From Euzebya tangerina (GTDB lineage Bacteria; Actinomycetota; Nitriliruptoria; Euzebyales; Euzebyaceae), in NCBI RefSeq assembly GCF_003074135.1, contig NZ_PPDK01000001.1:310001-374000 (forward strand): DNA of 64,000 nucleotides, given 5' to 3'. Position 1 is the stretch's first letter, and each line of letters starts with the position of its first letter. The notes under the pieces are model-generated. The model did no database searches. It saw only the letters and a list, made by a program, of their open reading frames with translations, and was not told where the DNA came from. Positions 10,904-20,196 of the stretch are shown piece after piece. The position numbers and the translations under genes were made by a program.

Positions 10904-11773
10904 GGTCGGGTCCCCTCGCAACCCTCGGAGCAGGCCCGCGCCGCCCGCTCCCGACCGATCGCCGGAGAACACCTGGCGAGCGGGCCGCGGGGGGTACGGG
11001 GACGCACCCGTGTGGTCATCGGGCGGGGCCGACGAAGCGGCGTGGCGCTGACCTCCCTGCAGGCCCAGCCGCCGCTCGGGGTCAGGCTGGCCGGCGGCGA
11101 GGTCCACCTGATGGGGACCGCCGGTGGGCCGCACGGGGGCGATCACCTGCACCTGGAGGTGGTCGTGTCGTCGGGCGTCCACGCCACCGTCCGCTCGGTC
11201 GCGGCCACCGTCGCCCTGCCCGGCGACGGCAGGCAGTCGGTGCTGACCACCGATGTCCGGGTGGAGGCGGGGGCGTCGCTGCGCTGGCTGGTCGAGCCGC
11301 TGGTGGTGGCGGCCGGCGCCGACCATCGGACGGTCACGACGGTCGAGGTGCACCCCGCCGCGCAACTGCTGTGGCGGGAGGAGGTGGTGCTGGGCCGGTG
11401 GGGTGAGCCCCCCGGTCGCCTGTCCGGCCACCTGCGCGTGCAGCGCGAAGGACGGCCGTTGCTCAACCAGGGCCTGGCCGTCGGCGCGCCCGGCTGGGAC
11501 GGCCCGGCGGTCACCGCCGGCGCCGGCACCGTGGGCCTGATCGCGAGGCTCGCCCCGATCAGGCCGACGGGCTCACCGGCCGACGGGGCACCCGCTGCCG
11601 GCACCCACGCCGTTGTCGCCCCGGCGCCGTCCGAGGTGCCGGGAGTCGTGGTGAACCGGCTCTCTCCCGACCTGATCGTGGTGAGCGGGACCGCACCCGA
11701 CTTCGCGACCTGGCGCGACCGGTGCGAGCTACTGACCCCCTCCCTCGACGCTGTGCCGGGCCGGTCCACCTGA
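10856..11773 (+). CDS. ureD: Urease accessory protein UreD
   Basis: A UreD/UreH family chaperone (305 residues from the GTG chosen) that docks on apo-urease with UreF and UreG. Family features are the LTSLQAQPPLGVRLAGG opening, ASLRWLVEPLVVAAGADH, the LLWREEVVLGRWGE motif and the C-terminal WRDRCELL end. The first ~45 residues contain a PTSV repeat and a Pro/Ser/Ala-rich stretch that is not typical. Several in-frame starts exist (10787, 10799, 10856); 10856 is chosen because it avoids long overlap with ureG. The stop overlaps the next gene's ATG (TGATG). Confidence 0.85.
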   Translation: MSPTSVNPTSVSATPVGRVPSQPSEQARAARSRPIAGEHLASGPRGVRGRTRVVIGRGRRSGVALTSLQAQPPLGVRLAGGEVHLMGTAGGPHGGDHLHLEVVVSSGVHATVRSVAATVALPGDGRQSVLTTDVRVEAGASLRWLVEPLVVAAGADHRTVTTVEVHPAAQLLWREEVVLGRWGEPPGRLSGHLRVQREGRPLLNQGLAVGAPGWDGPAVTAGAGTVGLIARLAPIRPTGSPADGAPAAGTHAVVAPAPSEVPGVVVNRLSPDLIVVSGTAPDFATWRDRCELLTPSLDAVPGRST

Positions 11774-12768
11774 TGGATCTGCGCGTCGGCACGTTCAACC
11801 TGAACAACCTGTTCTCGCGCTGGAACTTCACGGCCGTCGTCGACCAGCTGCCCGCCGACGAGCAGACCGTGGAGTACGTCTTCGAGGTGGACGCCGACGC
11901 GACCGACGACGACGGCGAGGCCGTCGTGCGCTTCCGGACGTTCGACGGCCGACTGGTCGGCGGCAAGGATCCGGAGGACACCAGGCGTGTGGCCGATCGG
12001 ATCCTCGCGATGGACCTGGACGTCCTGGCCGTGCAGGAGGTCGAGAACCTGCCCGCTCTCCAGGAGTTCAACGAGCGCGAGCTGGACGGTCTCTACGACA
12101 CCGTCGTGCTGATCGAGGGCAACGACCACCGGCTGATCGACGTCGCGCTGCTCGCCAAGCTCCCGCTCCGGCGCATCCAGAGCAACCAGACCGAGGTGCA
12201 CCCCGACGCGCCCGACCAGCGGGTGTTCAGCCGAGACCTGGTCGGCATCGAGGTGTGGGACCCGCGACGGACCCGGCGGCTGCTGACCGTCTACAACACG
12301 CACCTGAAGTCCAACTTCGTGCCGTACTGGGTCCGCGACGTCGACGCCGCCAGGCAGGCCAACGACGTCTTGCGGTTCCAGCAGACCCAGACCGTGGTCC
12401 GGGTGATCGAGCGGGAGGAGGACCTCGACCGGTACCTGGTGCTCGGCGACCTGAACCAGGAGCCGGACCACTTCAGCCTGACCCCGTTGACCCGTGGCCC
12501 GCTGGACCTCGTCGACGCCTTGGCCGACCTGACCGAGTCCCGGCCGCCCCCACCCGCCCGGAACCCCGAGGACGTGCCCCCGGGCCCGCGCTGGACGACC
12601 CGGCTGACCCAGGCCGGAGCCCCCGACCGCTACAACCTGTTCGACCAGATCTGGGCCTCGCCGGACCTGGCGGGCCGGATCCGTCAGGCCCAGGTCGAGC
12701 GCCGCCGCACCTGGACCACCTCGGGCAGCGACCACGACCCGGTGTGGGTCGAGCTCGCCGACCTGTAG
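11773..12768 (+). CDS. Endonuclease/exonuclease/phosphatase-fold hydrolase
   Basis: A 331-residue EEP-superfamily protein. It has the conserved Asn of VGTFNLNNLF, the metal-binding Glu of AVQEVENLP, THLKS, the GDLNQEPD motif and the terminal SDHDPVWVEL with catalytic Asp-His. EEP enzymes cut phosphodiester or phosphomonoester bonds in DNA, RNA, inositol phosphates or lipids; the substrate here cannot be told. No signal peptide is visible. Its start codon overlaps the ureD stop, so it may be co-transcribed with urease. I see no functional reason for that and regard it as a passenger at the end of the operon. Confidence 0.85.
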   Translation: MDLRVGTFNLNNLFSRWNFTAVVDQLPADEQTVEYVFEVDADATDDDGEAVVRFRTFDGRLVGGKDPEDTRRVADRILAMDLDVLAVQEVENLPALQEFNERELDGLYDTVVLIEGNDHRLIDVALLAKLPLRRIQSNQTEVHPDAPDQRVFSRDLVGIEVWDPRRTRRLLTVYNTHLKSNFVPYWVRDVDAARQANDVLRFQQTQTVVRVIEREEDLDRYLVLGDLNQEPDHFSLTPLTRGPLDLVDALADLTESRPPPPARNPEDVPPGPRWTTRLTQAGAPDRYNLFDQIWASPDLAGRIRQAQVERRRTWTTSGSDHDPVWVELADL

Positions 12769-12780
12769 CCGACCGGCCGC

Positions 12781-13869
12781 TCACCCTTCCGCGGCAAGCC
12801 GATCACCGTCGAGCAGGTCGAGCACGGCGACCACTGCCTCCCGCGCAGCCCGACTCGCACCGACGGTGCTGGCCGACGGCCCGTAGCCGAGCAGATGGAT
12901 GCGCGGATCGGCGGCGACCTGCGATCGGGACGCCAAGTTGTCGGCCATGACGATCCCACCGGATGCGGTGCGAAGGCCGAGAGGGGCGAGGTGGTCCAGT
13001 GCGTGCCGGAAGCCCGTGGCCCAGACGATGGTGTCCGCCGCCTGGGTCGACCCGTCGGCCCAGACCGCACCGGTGGGGGTGAGCCGCTGGAACATCTCCC
13101 GACGGACCAGCGCACCGTTGCGCCGTGCCTGCACCGCGTGCTGGGAGTTGGCGGGCAGGCCGGTGACGGAGACGACCGACGCCGGCCGGCGCCCTGACTC
13201 GACCCGGGCCGCCACCGCGGCGACCACCTGCCGGCCGCGTTCGGGGGTGAGCGGCCCCTCGAACCACTCCGGCGGCCGTCGCGTGACCCATGTGGTCTCC
13301 GCGACCTCGGAGATCTCGGCCAGGTGCTGCAACGCCGAGATCCCGCCACCCACCACGATGACGTGCTGCCCGGCGAAGGATGCCGGGCCGTCGTAGGTGG
13401 CCGAGTGCAACTGCCGACCCTCGAAGGTGTCGCGCCCCGGGTAGGCCGGCCAGAACGGACGGGTCCAGGTGCCGGTGGCGTTCAGCAGCGCGCGGGCGTG
13501 GACGGTCAGCGACGGACTGTCCAGCCGCAGCCACCTTCCCTCGTCGTGGACCTCGCGCACCCGCACCGGTCGCCGGACCGGCAAATCGAAGCGGTGCTCG
13601 TACTGGGTGAAGTACCCGGCGATGACGTCGCTGGCCCTGGCCGCCGGGTCCACGTCATCCAGTGCGAAGCCCGGCAGGTCGTGGATGCCATTGACCGTCG
13701 CCATCGTCAGCGTCGGCCAGCGGTGCTGCCAGGCGCCGCCGGCACCGTCGTTGCCATCCAGGATCACGAACCGACTGCTCGGCAGGTCCCGCTGGCGCAG
13801 CCAGTAGCCCGCCGCCAGCCCGGCCTGACCGGCGCCGATGACGGCGACCTCGACCTGCAGCCGCTCCAT
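12781..13869 (-). CDS. FAD/NAD(P)-dependent oxidoreductase (flavin monooxygenase-like)
   Basis: A 362-residue two-dinucleotide-binding-domain flavoprotein. It has the N-terminal FAD motif VIGAGQAGLAAGYWL, a second Rossmann motif VVGGGISALQHLAE for NADPH, and ATGFRHALDHL near the C-terminus. This layout is shared by CzcO-like proteins and small flavin monooxygenases. The FMO fingerprint FxGxxxHxxxY/F is only loosely present (FEGRQLHSATY). The ATG at 13869 is used; the open frame extends upstream without similarity. It is convergent with the EEP gene, 12 bases apart. Substrate unknown. Confidence 0.83.
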   Translation of the reverse strand: MERLQVEVAVIGAGQAGLAAGYWLRQRDLPSSRFVILDGNDGAGGAWQHRWPTLTMATVNGIHDLPGFALDDVDPAARASDVIAGYFTQYEHRFDLPVRRPVRVREVHDEGRWLRLDSPSLTVHARALLNATGTWTRPFWPAYPGRDTFEGRQLHSATYDGPASFAGQHVIVVGGGISALQHLAEISEVAETTWVTRRPPEWFEGPLTPERGRQVVAAVAARVESGRRPASVVSVTGLPANSQHAVQARRNGALVRREMFQRLTPTGAVWADGSTQAADTIVWATGFRHALDHLAPLGLRTASGGIVMADNLASRSQVAADPRIHLLGYGPSASTVGASRAAREAVVAVLDLLDGDRLAAEG

Positions 13870-14051
13870 GGTCACCCCAGCCTGCCGTCCCCCGCAACAT
13901 CGTCGCCGGCCGCCGGCTGACACGACACGTGGCCCCACGCCCCCGGGAGCCGGGGCAGCCAACGACGGGCCTGACCCGCTGTGGGAGGCGGTCGAGGACC
14001 AGGGACGATGCCGAGCAGAGGGCCGCGGACCTGCTGCTGTTCAGAAGACTC

Positions 14052-14978
14052 CTAGAGGCCCAGGTCCTCGATGATCTGATCCCGGATGTCCTGCCCGTTG
14101 CGCTGCAGGTCATCGGCGGTGGACTGGTCGTTCACGCCGTCGATGGGATACCCCGCGATGGCTGCCGCGCCGACGCCCGCGCCCAGTAGGCCGAGCAGCA
14201 GGCCGATCACCGCCAGAGCACGGCCGGTCACGTTGGGCTTGCGGGTGCTGACCAGGCCGACGATGCCGAGCAGCAGGGAGAGCAGGCCGAGCAGGACTGC
14301 CAGCGGTGTGAACGCGGGGGCCAGGGCAGCGATCACCGCGCCGAGGCCGAAGACCAGGGCCAGGGTCGCCGAGGTGCCGGTCACCGCATCGTCCGCCGTC
14401 ACGACACCGGTCGCCGTCGTCGCGTCGCGACGTTCCTCAGCGACGACGCCGTCGCCGTGATCGGCCCGGTCATGATCGTCGGGCCGATCCTGATGCGCGG
14501 GGCGATCCCCGTGCGCGCCATCGTCGTCGTGTGCCGGATGTGCCTCCATGGCGTGGGACCACGAGTCCGTCGGAGTCGTCGGGGTCGGCTGATCGGTTGC
14601 GACCTGCCCGTCGGAGCCGGCCTGCCGACTTGCCGCGGTGGGCTCGGTGGCGCGGTCGGTGTCCGTCGCCGTGGTGTCCTCCTGGTCACCGCGTGCGTCC
14701 TCGCGACGGCGCTCGGCCACGGGGTCGTCGTGGGTGCGTCGGACGGCACGGTCGACGGCCTCATCGTCGGCACGGGCGTCGTGCTCGTCCACGCCGACGG
14801 CTGGTGACGCGGGGACGGCGGCCTCGTCTCGGCTGCCGGTGTCAGACCGCTCGGCCAGTCGCTGATCGACGATCCGGGAGATCCGCGCCTCCAGATCGGC
14901 GTCCTCGACCCGGGTCGAGTTGGGCGACCCGGCGGGGTCGGCGGTGGACGGGTCGTGGTCGGCATTCGTGTTGGACAT
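14052..14978 (-). CDS. DUF4190-like membrane protein with long acidic/His-rich N-terminal tail
   Basis: A 308-residue protein. Residues 1-185 are predicted disordered, very rich in Asp, Glu, His, Arg and Thr. Residues ~190-280 hold about three hydrophobic helices (LALVFGLGAVIAALAPAF, LAVLLGLLSLLLGIVGLV, ALAVIGLLLGLLGAGVGA), with the TRKPNVTGRALAVIGLLLG pattern typical of DUF4190. A short C-terminal polar tail follows. The ATG start has an AGGGGAA site immediately upstream. The role is unknown; the tail probably faces the cytoplasm. It is a lone minus-strand gene between the oxidoreductase and the nucleoside transporter. Confidence 0.75.
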   Translation of the reverse strand: MSNTNADHDPSTADPAGSPNSTRVEDADLEARISRIVDQRLAERSDTGSRDEAAVPASPAVGVDEHDARADDEAVDRAVRRTHDDPVAERRREDARGDQEDTTATDTDRATEPTAASRQAGSDGQVATDQPTPTTPTDSWSHAMEAHPAHDDDGAHGDRPAHQDRPDDHDRADHGDGVVAEERRDATTATGVVTADDAVTGTSATLALVFGLGAVIAALAPAFTPLAVLLGLLSLLLGIVGLVSTRKPNVTGRALAVIGLLLGLLGAGVGAAAIAGYPIDGVNDQSTADDLQRNGQDIRDQIIEDLGL

Positions 14979-15146
14979 GGTTCCCCTGGCGTGAACGGCG
15001 GTGTACCTCCGACCTTCCCGCCATCGGGCGTCGCCGAACCGCCTGCCCACCCGTCGACCGGCGGCGACCAGCCAGCTCAGCGACCCTCTGGAGTCAGCGG
15101 ACCTGGATGATGCGCCCTCCGTGGCTTCCCCAAGCTCGATCCGCGG

Positions 15147-16091
15147 TCACGAGCCCGAGACGAACCGCTCCGCCAGGCCGCCGGGCGGGTCGTTGCGAAG
15201 CAGCCACCGCAGGGACGGTCGACGGTCTGACACCGACGCAAACGCCGGTCGCTGCACCACGACCAGGGTCAGGATCATCAGGGGGAACGGGATGATCGGC
15301 AGGATCTGCGCCACGCCCGGGAACGTCGGTTGCAGCCGCAGGGCCAGGATCTGCAAGGCGCCGAACACCCAGCAGCCGACCATCGCGCGGATCGGGTCCC
15401 AGCCACCGAAGATGACGATGGCCAACGCGATCCAGCCGAAGTTCGTCGTGTGCCCCTCCGACCAGCCGAACTTGACGTCGAGGGAGAACGCCGCACCGCC
15501 GATCCCGACCAGCGCCCCGCCCAGCAGGGTGTAGGCCATCCGGAGACGGTTGACGTCGATCCCACGCGCGAAGGCTGCCTCGGGTCGCTCACCGACGGCC
15601 TGGAGCTCCAGACCGGGCCGCGTGCGGTAGAGGAACCACCACGCCGCCATGGCGACGAGGATGCTCGCGTACACCGAGGCGTTGTGGTCGAAGAGGATCT
15701 CGCCGAGCACCGGGATCTGCGACAGACCGGGGATCGGCCAGGCCGGCACGGCCTCACCCGGGATGCGGACGAAGTCGCCGCCGAGGAAGCTCGAGAGCTC
15801 CGCGGCCAGGATCGTCAGGACGAAGCCGACCGCGATCTGGTTCAGGCCCAGACTGATCGAGGAGGCGGCCACGATCCCAGCGATCGTCGCACCGACCACC
15901 GCTGCCGCGGCGTACCCGACCAGCACGCTCCCGGTGGTCACGGCGCCCGCGAATCCGGCCAGCGCGCAGAGCAGGATCGAGCCGTCGAGCGAGAGGTTGA
16001 CCACCCCAACGCGCTCTGTCAGGGTCTCTCCGACGCTGGCGAAGACGAGCGGCGCTGCGGCCGCCACGATCGCGGCCAGGGTGATTGTCAC
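15147..16091 (-). CDS. Nucleoside ABC transporter permease (NupQ-like)
   Basis: A 314-residue inner-membrane permease with about eight to nine hydrophobic segments, of the BPD_transp_2 family. The signature VGETLTERVGVVNLSLDG near the N-terminus matches the second permease of BmpA-type nucleoside importers. A conserved GERPEAAFARGIDVNRLRMAYTLLGGALVGIGGA segment (~residues 185-220, described in part) is the cytoplasmic loop that contacts the ATPase. It is the last gene of a four-gene minus-strand operon and overlaps the upstream permease by 4 bases. Together they should import purine nucleosides or related compounds, in line with the nearby purine catabolic genes. Confidence 0.92.
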   Translation of the reverse strand: MTITLAAIVAAAAPLVFASVGETLTERVGVVNLSLDGSILLCALAGFAGAVTTGSVLVGYAAAAVVGATIAGIVAASSISLGLNQIAVGFVLTILAAELSSFLGGDFVRIPGEAVPAWPIPGLSQIPVLGEILFDHNASVYASILVAMAAWWFLYRTRPGLELQAVGERPEAAFARGIDVNRLRMAYTLLGGALVGIGGAAFSLDVKFGWSEGHTTNFGWIALAIVIFGGWDPIRAMVGCWVFGALQILALRLQPTFPGVAQILPIIPFPLMILTLVVVQRPAFASVSDRRPSLRWLLRNDPPGGLAERFVSGS

Positions 16092-17200
16092 GTGGTCACG
16101 TCCTCGAGCGGTGCCGTCACGGCTGGTGGGTCACGCTCCGGCGACCCCCGCCGACGATTGATCACATGGGCGACTCCGCCGCCCAACAGCACCAGCAGGA
16201 CGAGCAGTGCGGTGAAGACCCCCGCCAAGGCCGAGTCGAGGTCCAGCCGCAACTCCAACTGGGCGGCGCCCACACCGACCGCGGCGAAGAACAGCGCGAT
16301 CACCGCAGCCGGCAGCACCCGGTACGCCGTCAGCAGCACCAGCAGGATCGCCAGGAAGCCGTAGCCGCCGGAGATGGCCGGGACGAGCTTGTGGTGGAGC
16401 CCGTTGACCTGCATCGCACCGGCGAGCCCGGCCAGCCCGCCGCCGAGGGCGAACGCCGTCAGGGTCGTCCGTTCGACGGCAACGCCCAGTCGGGCGGCGG
16501 CTGTCGGGTTGGCGCCGATCGAGCGCAGCCGCAGCCCCAGGTGGGTGCCCCGCAGCACCACCCAGACGCCGACGACGCCCGCGATGGCGACGATCAGTGC
16601 GACGGGCGCGATGCGCAGGCCGGGCAGCGTCGGCAGGAACGCCTCCTCCCGGAAGAGCTCCGTCCCCGACGTCGATGCCACGCCGGGCCGCGCCCACGGG
16701 CCGATGATGAGGTAGATCGCCAGGCCGCTCGCCGCGAAGTTGAGTCCGACGCCGGCGAAGATCTCGTTGACCTTGCCACGGGTCTTCAGCAGGCCGGTGA
16801 GCACGCCCCACGCCACCCCGGCCACGAGGCCGCAGATGATCGCGGCAGCCAGGACCACCGGGGCCGGTCCGGGGACGATCCGCGACGCCCATGCGGCACC
16901 GATGCCGCCCAGGATGATCTGGCCTTCGACCCCGATGTTCCACAGTCCTGCGGTGAACGTCACCGACAGCGATGCCGCCGCGAGCACCAAGGGCACCCAC
17001 ACGACCAGCGTGTCCGCCACCTTGGGGGCCGAGCCGAGTGAGCCGGTGACCACCAGCCGCATCGCCTCCAGCGGTGGCGCGTCGACCAGCACCAGCAGCC
17101 CGGCGACAGCGGCCAGGGCCACGACGATCGGTACGCCCAGACGCGAGAGGGCGCCCGTCACGCCGGACGGCCGAGCATCCAGCGGGAGGGATCCCATCAC
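16088..17200 (-). CDS. Nucleoside ABC transporter permease (NupP-like)
   Basis: A 370-residue multi-spanning membrane protein of the BPD_transp_2 family. The family motif is TFTAGLWNIGVEGQIILGG, and the cytoplasmic coupling segment SIGANPTAAARLGVAVERTT is present. It is the partner of the downstream permease in a heterodimeric channel of the RbsC/NupP type. Both ends overlap neighbours by 4 bases (with the ATPase gene and the second permease), so stoichiometric translation is expected. Confidence 0.92.
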   Translation of the reverse strand: MMGSLPLDARPSGVTGALSRLGVPIVVALAAVAGLLVLVDAPPLEAMRLVVTGSLGSAPKVADTLVVWVPLVLAAASLSVTFTAGLWNIGVEGQIILGGIGAAWASRIVPGPAPVVLAAAIICGLVAGVAWGVLTGLLKTRGKVNEIFAGVGLNFAASGLAIYLIIGPWARPGVASTSGTELFREEAFLPTLPGLRIAPVALIVAIAGVVGVWVVLRGTHLGLRLRSIGANPTAAARLGVAVERTTLTAFALGGGLAGLAGAMQVNGLHHKLVPAISGGYGFLAILLVLLTAYRVLPAAVIALFFAAVGVGAAQLELRLDLDSALAGVFTALLVLLVLLGGGVAHVINRRRGSPERDPPAVTAPLEDVTT

Positions 17201-18726
17201 GCTGCGGTCCCCTCACCCGGCGGTGCGCTCCGACCACCGATGAGGTATCCGAGCGCGTCGGCAGACGTGCCGTCTGGATCGACCTCGGCAATCACGCGCC
17301 CGTCGAAGCACACCAGGATGCGGTCGGCCCGGGTCTGGAGCTCGTCGAGGTCGGAGGAGGCGAAGACGATGCCGGAGCCGCTCGCAGCCCGCCGTCCCAG
17401 CTGCTGCCAGACCCACTCGGCGCTCTCGATGTCCAGCCCTCGGGTGGGGTGCTCCATCATGATCAGACGGGCGTCGTCGTCGATGAGTGAGAGCAGGACA
17501 CGCTGCTGGTTGCCGCCGCTGAGCTGCTCCGGCGTTGACTCGGGCCGTGCCTTGATGCGGTACGTCGCGATCGACTCGGCGGCAACCGACCGTGCGGTGG
17601 CGGGATCGGTGAGCATGCGTCGCCAGCCGCGGCGTGGAGCGACCGCGCCCGCCAGCGTTGCATGTTCGGCCAGGGTCAAGCCGGGGATCAGTCCCTCCGC
17701 CAGTCGGTCAGCCGGCAGCCACTCGACACCCTCCGCCCGGCGCGCGGCGGCGGTGAGCGCCGCCACGTCGAGGGGCACGTCCGCGCGACCGGTCAGCTCG
17801 ACGGAGCCGGCCTGCGGCGTGACGGCCCCTGCCGCGGCCATCAGGATGGTCCGCTGCCCGGACCCCTCCATGCCGGCCAGCCCGATGACCTCCCCGGCCC
17901 GCACTGTCAGGTCGACATCGGACACGCGGACCGCGCCGTCCGTTGCGTCGACGCCGGTCATGCGCAGCAGGGCTGCACCGGTACTGGCCTGTGGTCGAGC
18001 GACGTGGGCTGGCGGCTCCCCGAACATCATCGCGACCAGCTCGGTGTCAGGGACGGGCAGTGTGGCGGTGCCCACGACGCGGCCGGCGCGCATCACCGTG
18101 ACGGTGTCACAGAGCTGATCGAGCTCCTCCAGCTTGTGGGTCACGTAGATGACGCTGAGGCCCTCAGCCGCCAGCCGCCGCAGGGCCGCGAACAACGCCA
18201 CGCGCTGATCGGCCGAGATCGCCGTGGTGGGCTCATCGAGGATGAGGACCCGCGCGCCGGCGTCCATGAGCCGCGCGATCTCGAGCTGCTGGCGCTCGCC
18301 GACGGTCAGGGTCCGGACGATGGCGTCGGGATCGAGTTCGAAGCCCAGCTGCTCGCACGCGTCGCGCAGGCGGCGGCGGCTGTCCCCTGCCCCCAGCCGC
18401 AGACCACCGGTCCCGCCCAGCTGGAAGTTCTCCAGCACCGTCAGCGGCCCGAACACCATCGGGTCCTGGTGGAGCAGTCCGATCCCCGCAGCCAGGCCGT
18501 CGCCAGGATCGCTCAGGCCCAGCACCCGACCGTCGAGGGCGATCGTGCCGGCGTCCGCGCGCCGACCCCCGGAGATGATGCCGACCACCGTCGACTTGCC
18601 TGCTCCGTTCTCACCGATGAGCCCGTGGAGGGACCCCGGCGCCACGGTGAAGCTGACCCCATCGTTGGCGACGACGGGGCCGTACCGCTTGCGTACACCC
18701 TGGACGACCAGCCCGTCGGTGCTCAC
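17197..18726 (-). CDS. Nucleoside ABC transporter ATP-binding protein (dual NBD)
   Basis: A 509-residue protein with two fused ATPase domains, as in RbsA/NupO. NBD1 (residues 1-235) has Walker A GENGAGKST, the ABC signature LTVGERQQLEIARLM and Walker B VLILDEPTTAIS. NBD2 (~260-500) has the altered Walker A GMEGSGQRT, without the usual Lys, a normal LSGGNQQRVLLSLI signature and LIMMEHPTRGLD in place of a DEPT motif. One degenerate site is common in this family. It drives import through the two permeases encoded next. It starts 29 bases after the substrate-binding protein gene. Confidence 0.93.
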   Translation of the reverse strand: MSTDGLVVQGVRKRYGPVVANDGVSFTVAPGSLHGLIGENGAGKSTVVGIISGGRRADAGTIALDGRVLGLSDPGDGLAAGIGLLHQDPMVFGPLTVLENFQLGGTGGLRLGAGDSRRRLRDACEQLGFELDPDAIVRTLTVGERQQLEIARLMDAGARVLILDEPTTAISADQRVALFAALRRLAAEGLSVIYVTHKLEELDQLCDTVTVMRAGRVVGTATLPVPDTELVAMMFGEPPAHVARPQASTGAALLRMTGVDATDGAVRVSDVDLTVRAGEVIGLAGMEGSGQRTILMAAAGAVTPQAGSVELTGRADVPLDVAALTAAARRAEGVEWLPADRLAEGLIPGLTLAEHATLAGAVAPRRGWRRMLTDPATARSVAAESIATYRIKARPESTPEQLSGGNQQRVLLSLIDDDARLIMMEHPTRGLDIESAEWVWQQLGRRAASGSGIVFASSDLDELQTRADRILVCFDGRVIAEVDPDGTSADALGYLIGGRSAPPGEGTAA

Positions 18727-18755
18727 CGCCGGCTCACCTCAGCACCGCGGGCAGC

Positions 18756-20066
18756 TCACTCCTGGGTCTCGGCCACGCCGTCGATCCCCTCGAGCAGGTC
18801 CGGGAAGTACCACACCTGCTCATCGGTGGCGACCTCGCCCTCCGCGATGTAGGTGGTCCCGTCGGCCAGGACCAACGGACCCTCGAAGAGCTCGATCGAG
18901 CCGTCCAGGAGACCGGCGGTCAACGCATCGACGGCCGCCTCCGCGTCCTCCCCCAGCCCGTCGCCCTTGATGAAGCCGATGATGCTCGAGTCCAGATCGT
19001 TGATGTCGTCCTCGTCGGGCCCGAGCCAGCGCCACTCGGCGTCGAAGCTGTCGTCGACCACCGCCTGCGCCGTCTCCAGGTACGAGGGACCCCAGTTGAA
19101 GTAGGGAACACCGAGGCAGACGGCGGGCGCTTCGTCACAGGCGCCGATGAAGTCGTAGGGCACCGCAGTGACGGCCTCACCGGACTCGGCCAGCTGGCCG
19201 GTCCTGACGATGGCCTCCGTGGTGTCGATGCCGGACACCACGACGTCGGCTCCGCCGGCGTAGAAGTCATTGACGACCTGGGTCGGGTCGAGGGTCACAC
19301 CGGGGATGTTGAACCAGAATCCGATGTATGTCACCTCGAAGGTCAGGTCGGCCGGGTCCTCGCCACGGTTCTCCGTCCAGCAGTGCTGGGCCCCCAGGTA
19401 GGCCGAGTTGACCAGACGGATGGTCTCGGCGTTCACCAGCGGCCCGAGGTAGGCGATGTGGCCGGCGTCGCTGTGCATCGCGGCGGCGCAGCCGGCGATG
19501 GCCTTGCCGACCTCCATGCGGCCCATGATGTTGCCCAGGTTCTCGAGCTCCGGCATGTAGGCCCGGCCCTCCTCCCACGCGGAGTCGCCGGAGCTCCAGA
19601 TCATCGGCACGTCCGGGTGTTCGGCGGCCGCGGCCAGGATCCCGTCGCGCATGTCGTCGGAGGTCGCGAAGATCAGCTGTGCCCCCTGGTCGATCATGTC
19701 GGTCGCAACGGACTCCACGCTGAGCTCCGGGTTGTCGGCGGGGTTCACCGAGTCGATCGCGATCATCTCCGAGCCCGGCAGGTTCTCCTCGATGTACTCA
19801 CCCCCCTCGAAGTGCGCTTGGGACCAACCCCGATCGTCGCGGGGTCCGACCAGGATCATGCCGAACGTGATCCCCTCTCCGTCGCCCGCAGCCGCGGCCT
19901 CGTCGTCTGCCGTCGCCTCGGCGTCGTCGTCCGCCGTCGTGGTCTCCTCCGTCGTCTCGCTCTCGTCTGCGATGTCCTCGTCACCGGTCTCGCCGCCACA
20001 GGCGGTCAGGAGGATCAGCAGGGTCGCACTGAGTGCCAGGAAGCGGCGCAGTGAGTTGGCGGGCAT
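18756..20066 (-). CDS. BMP-family substrate-binding lipoprotein
   Basis: A 436-residue lipoprotein with a signal peptide RFLALSATLLILLTACGG and lipobox LTAC. An extremely acidic Asp/Glu/Thr linker (~residues 25-65) follows, then the BMP/PnrA ligand-binding fold with GMILVGPRDDRGWSQAHFEGG, ATSDDMRDGI and VVSGIDTTEAIV. BMP proteins bind purine nucleosides such as guanosine and inosine. The ATG at 20066 gives a perfect signal peptide; the frame is open further upstream but that part has no signal. It is the first gene of the importer operon. Neighbouring purine catabolism supports a purine ligand, but the exact ligand is not known. Confidence 0.92.
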   Translation of the reverse strand: MPANSLRRFLALSATLLILLTACGGETGDEDIADESETTEETTTADDDAEATADDEAAAAGDGEGITFGMILVGPRDDRGWSQAHFEGGEYIEENLPGSEMIAIDSVNPADNPELSVESVATDMIDQGAQLIFATSDDMRDGILAAAAEHPDVPMIWSSGDSAWEEGRAYMPELENLGNIMGRMEVGKAIAGCAAAMHSDAGHIAYLGPLVNAETIRLVNSAYLGAQHCWTENRGEDPADLTFEVTYIGFWFNIPGVTLDPTQVVNDFYAGGADVVVSGIDTTEAIVRTGQLAESGEAVTAVPYDFIGACDEAPAVCLGVPYFNWGPSYLETAQAVVDDSFDAEWRWLGPDEDDINDLDSSIIGFIKGDGLGEDAEAAVDALTAGLLDGSIELFEGPLVLADGTTYIAEGEVATDEQVWYFPDLLEGIDGVAETQE

Positions 20067-20196
20067 GAGGGCTCCAGTCAGACGGGTTCGTTCGAATTGG
20101 CCGCCATGCAACCACCAGCTTGCTACAGACAGGTTTCGGCTGATGACGTCGCTACATTTGGACTCCCCGAGGTGATGAGAGGGCCGACGAGCAGCC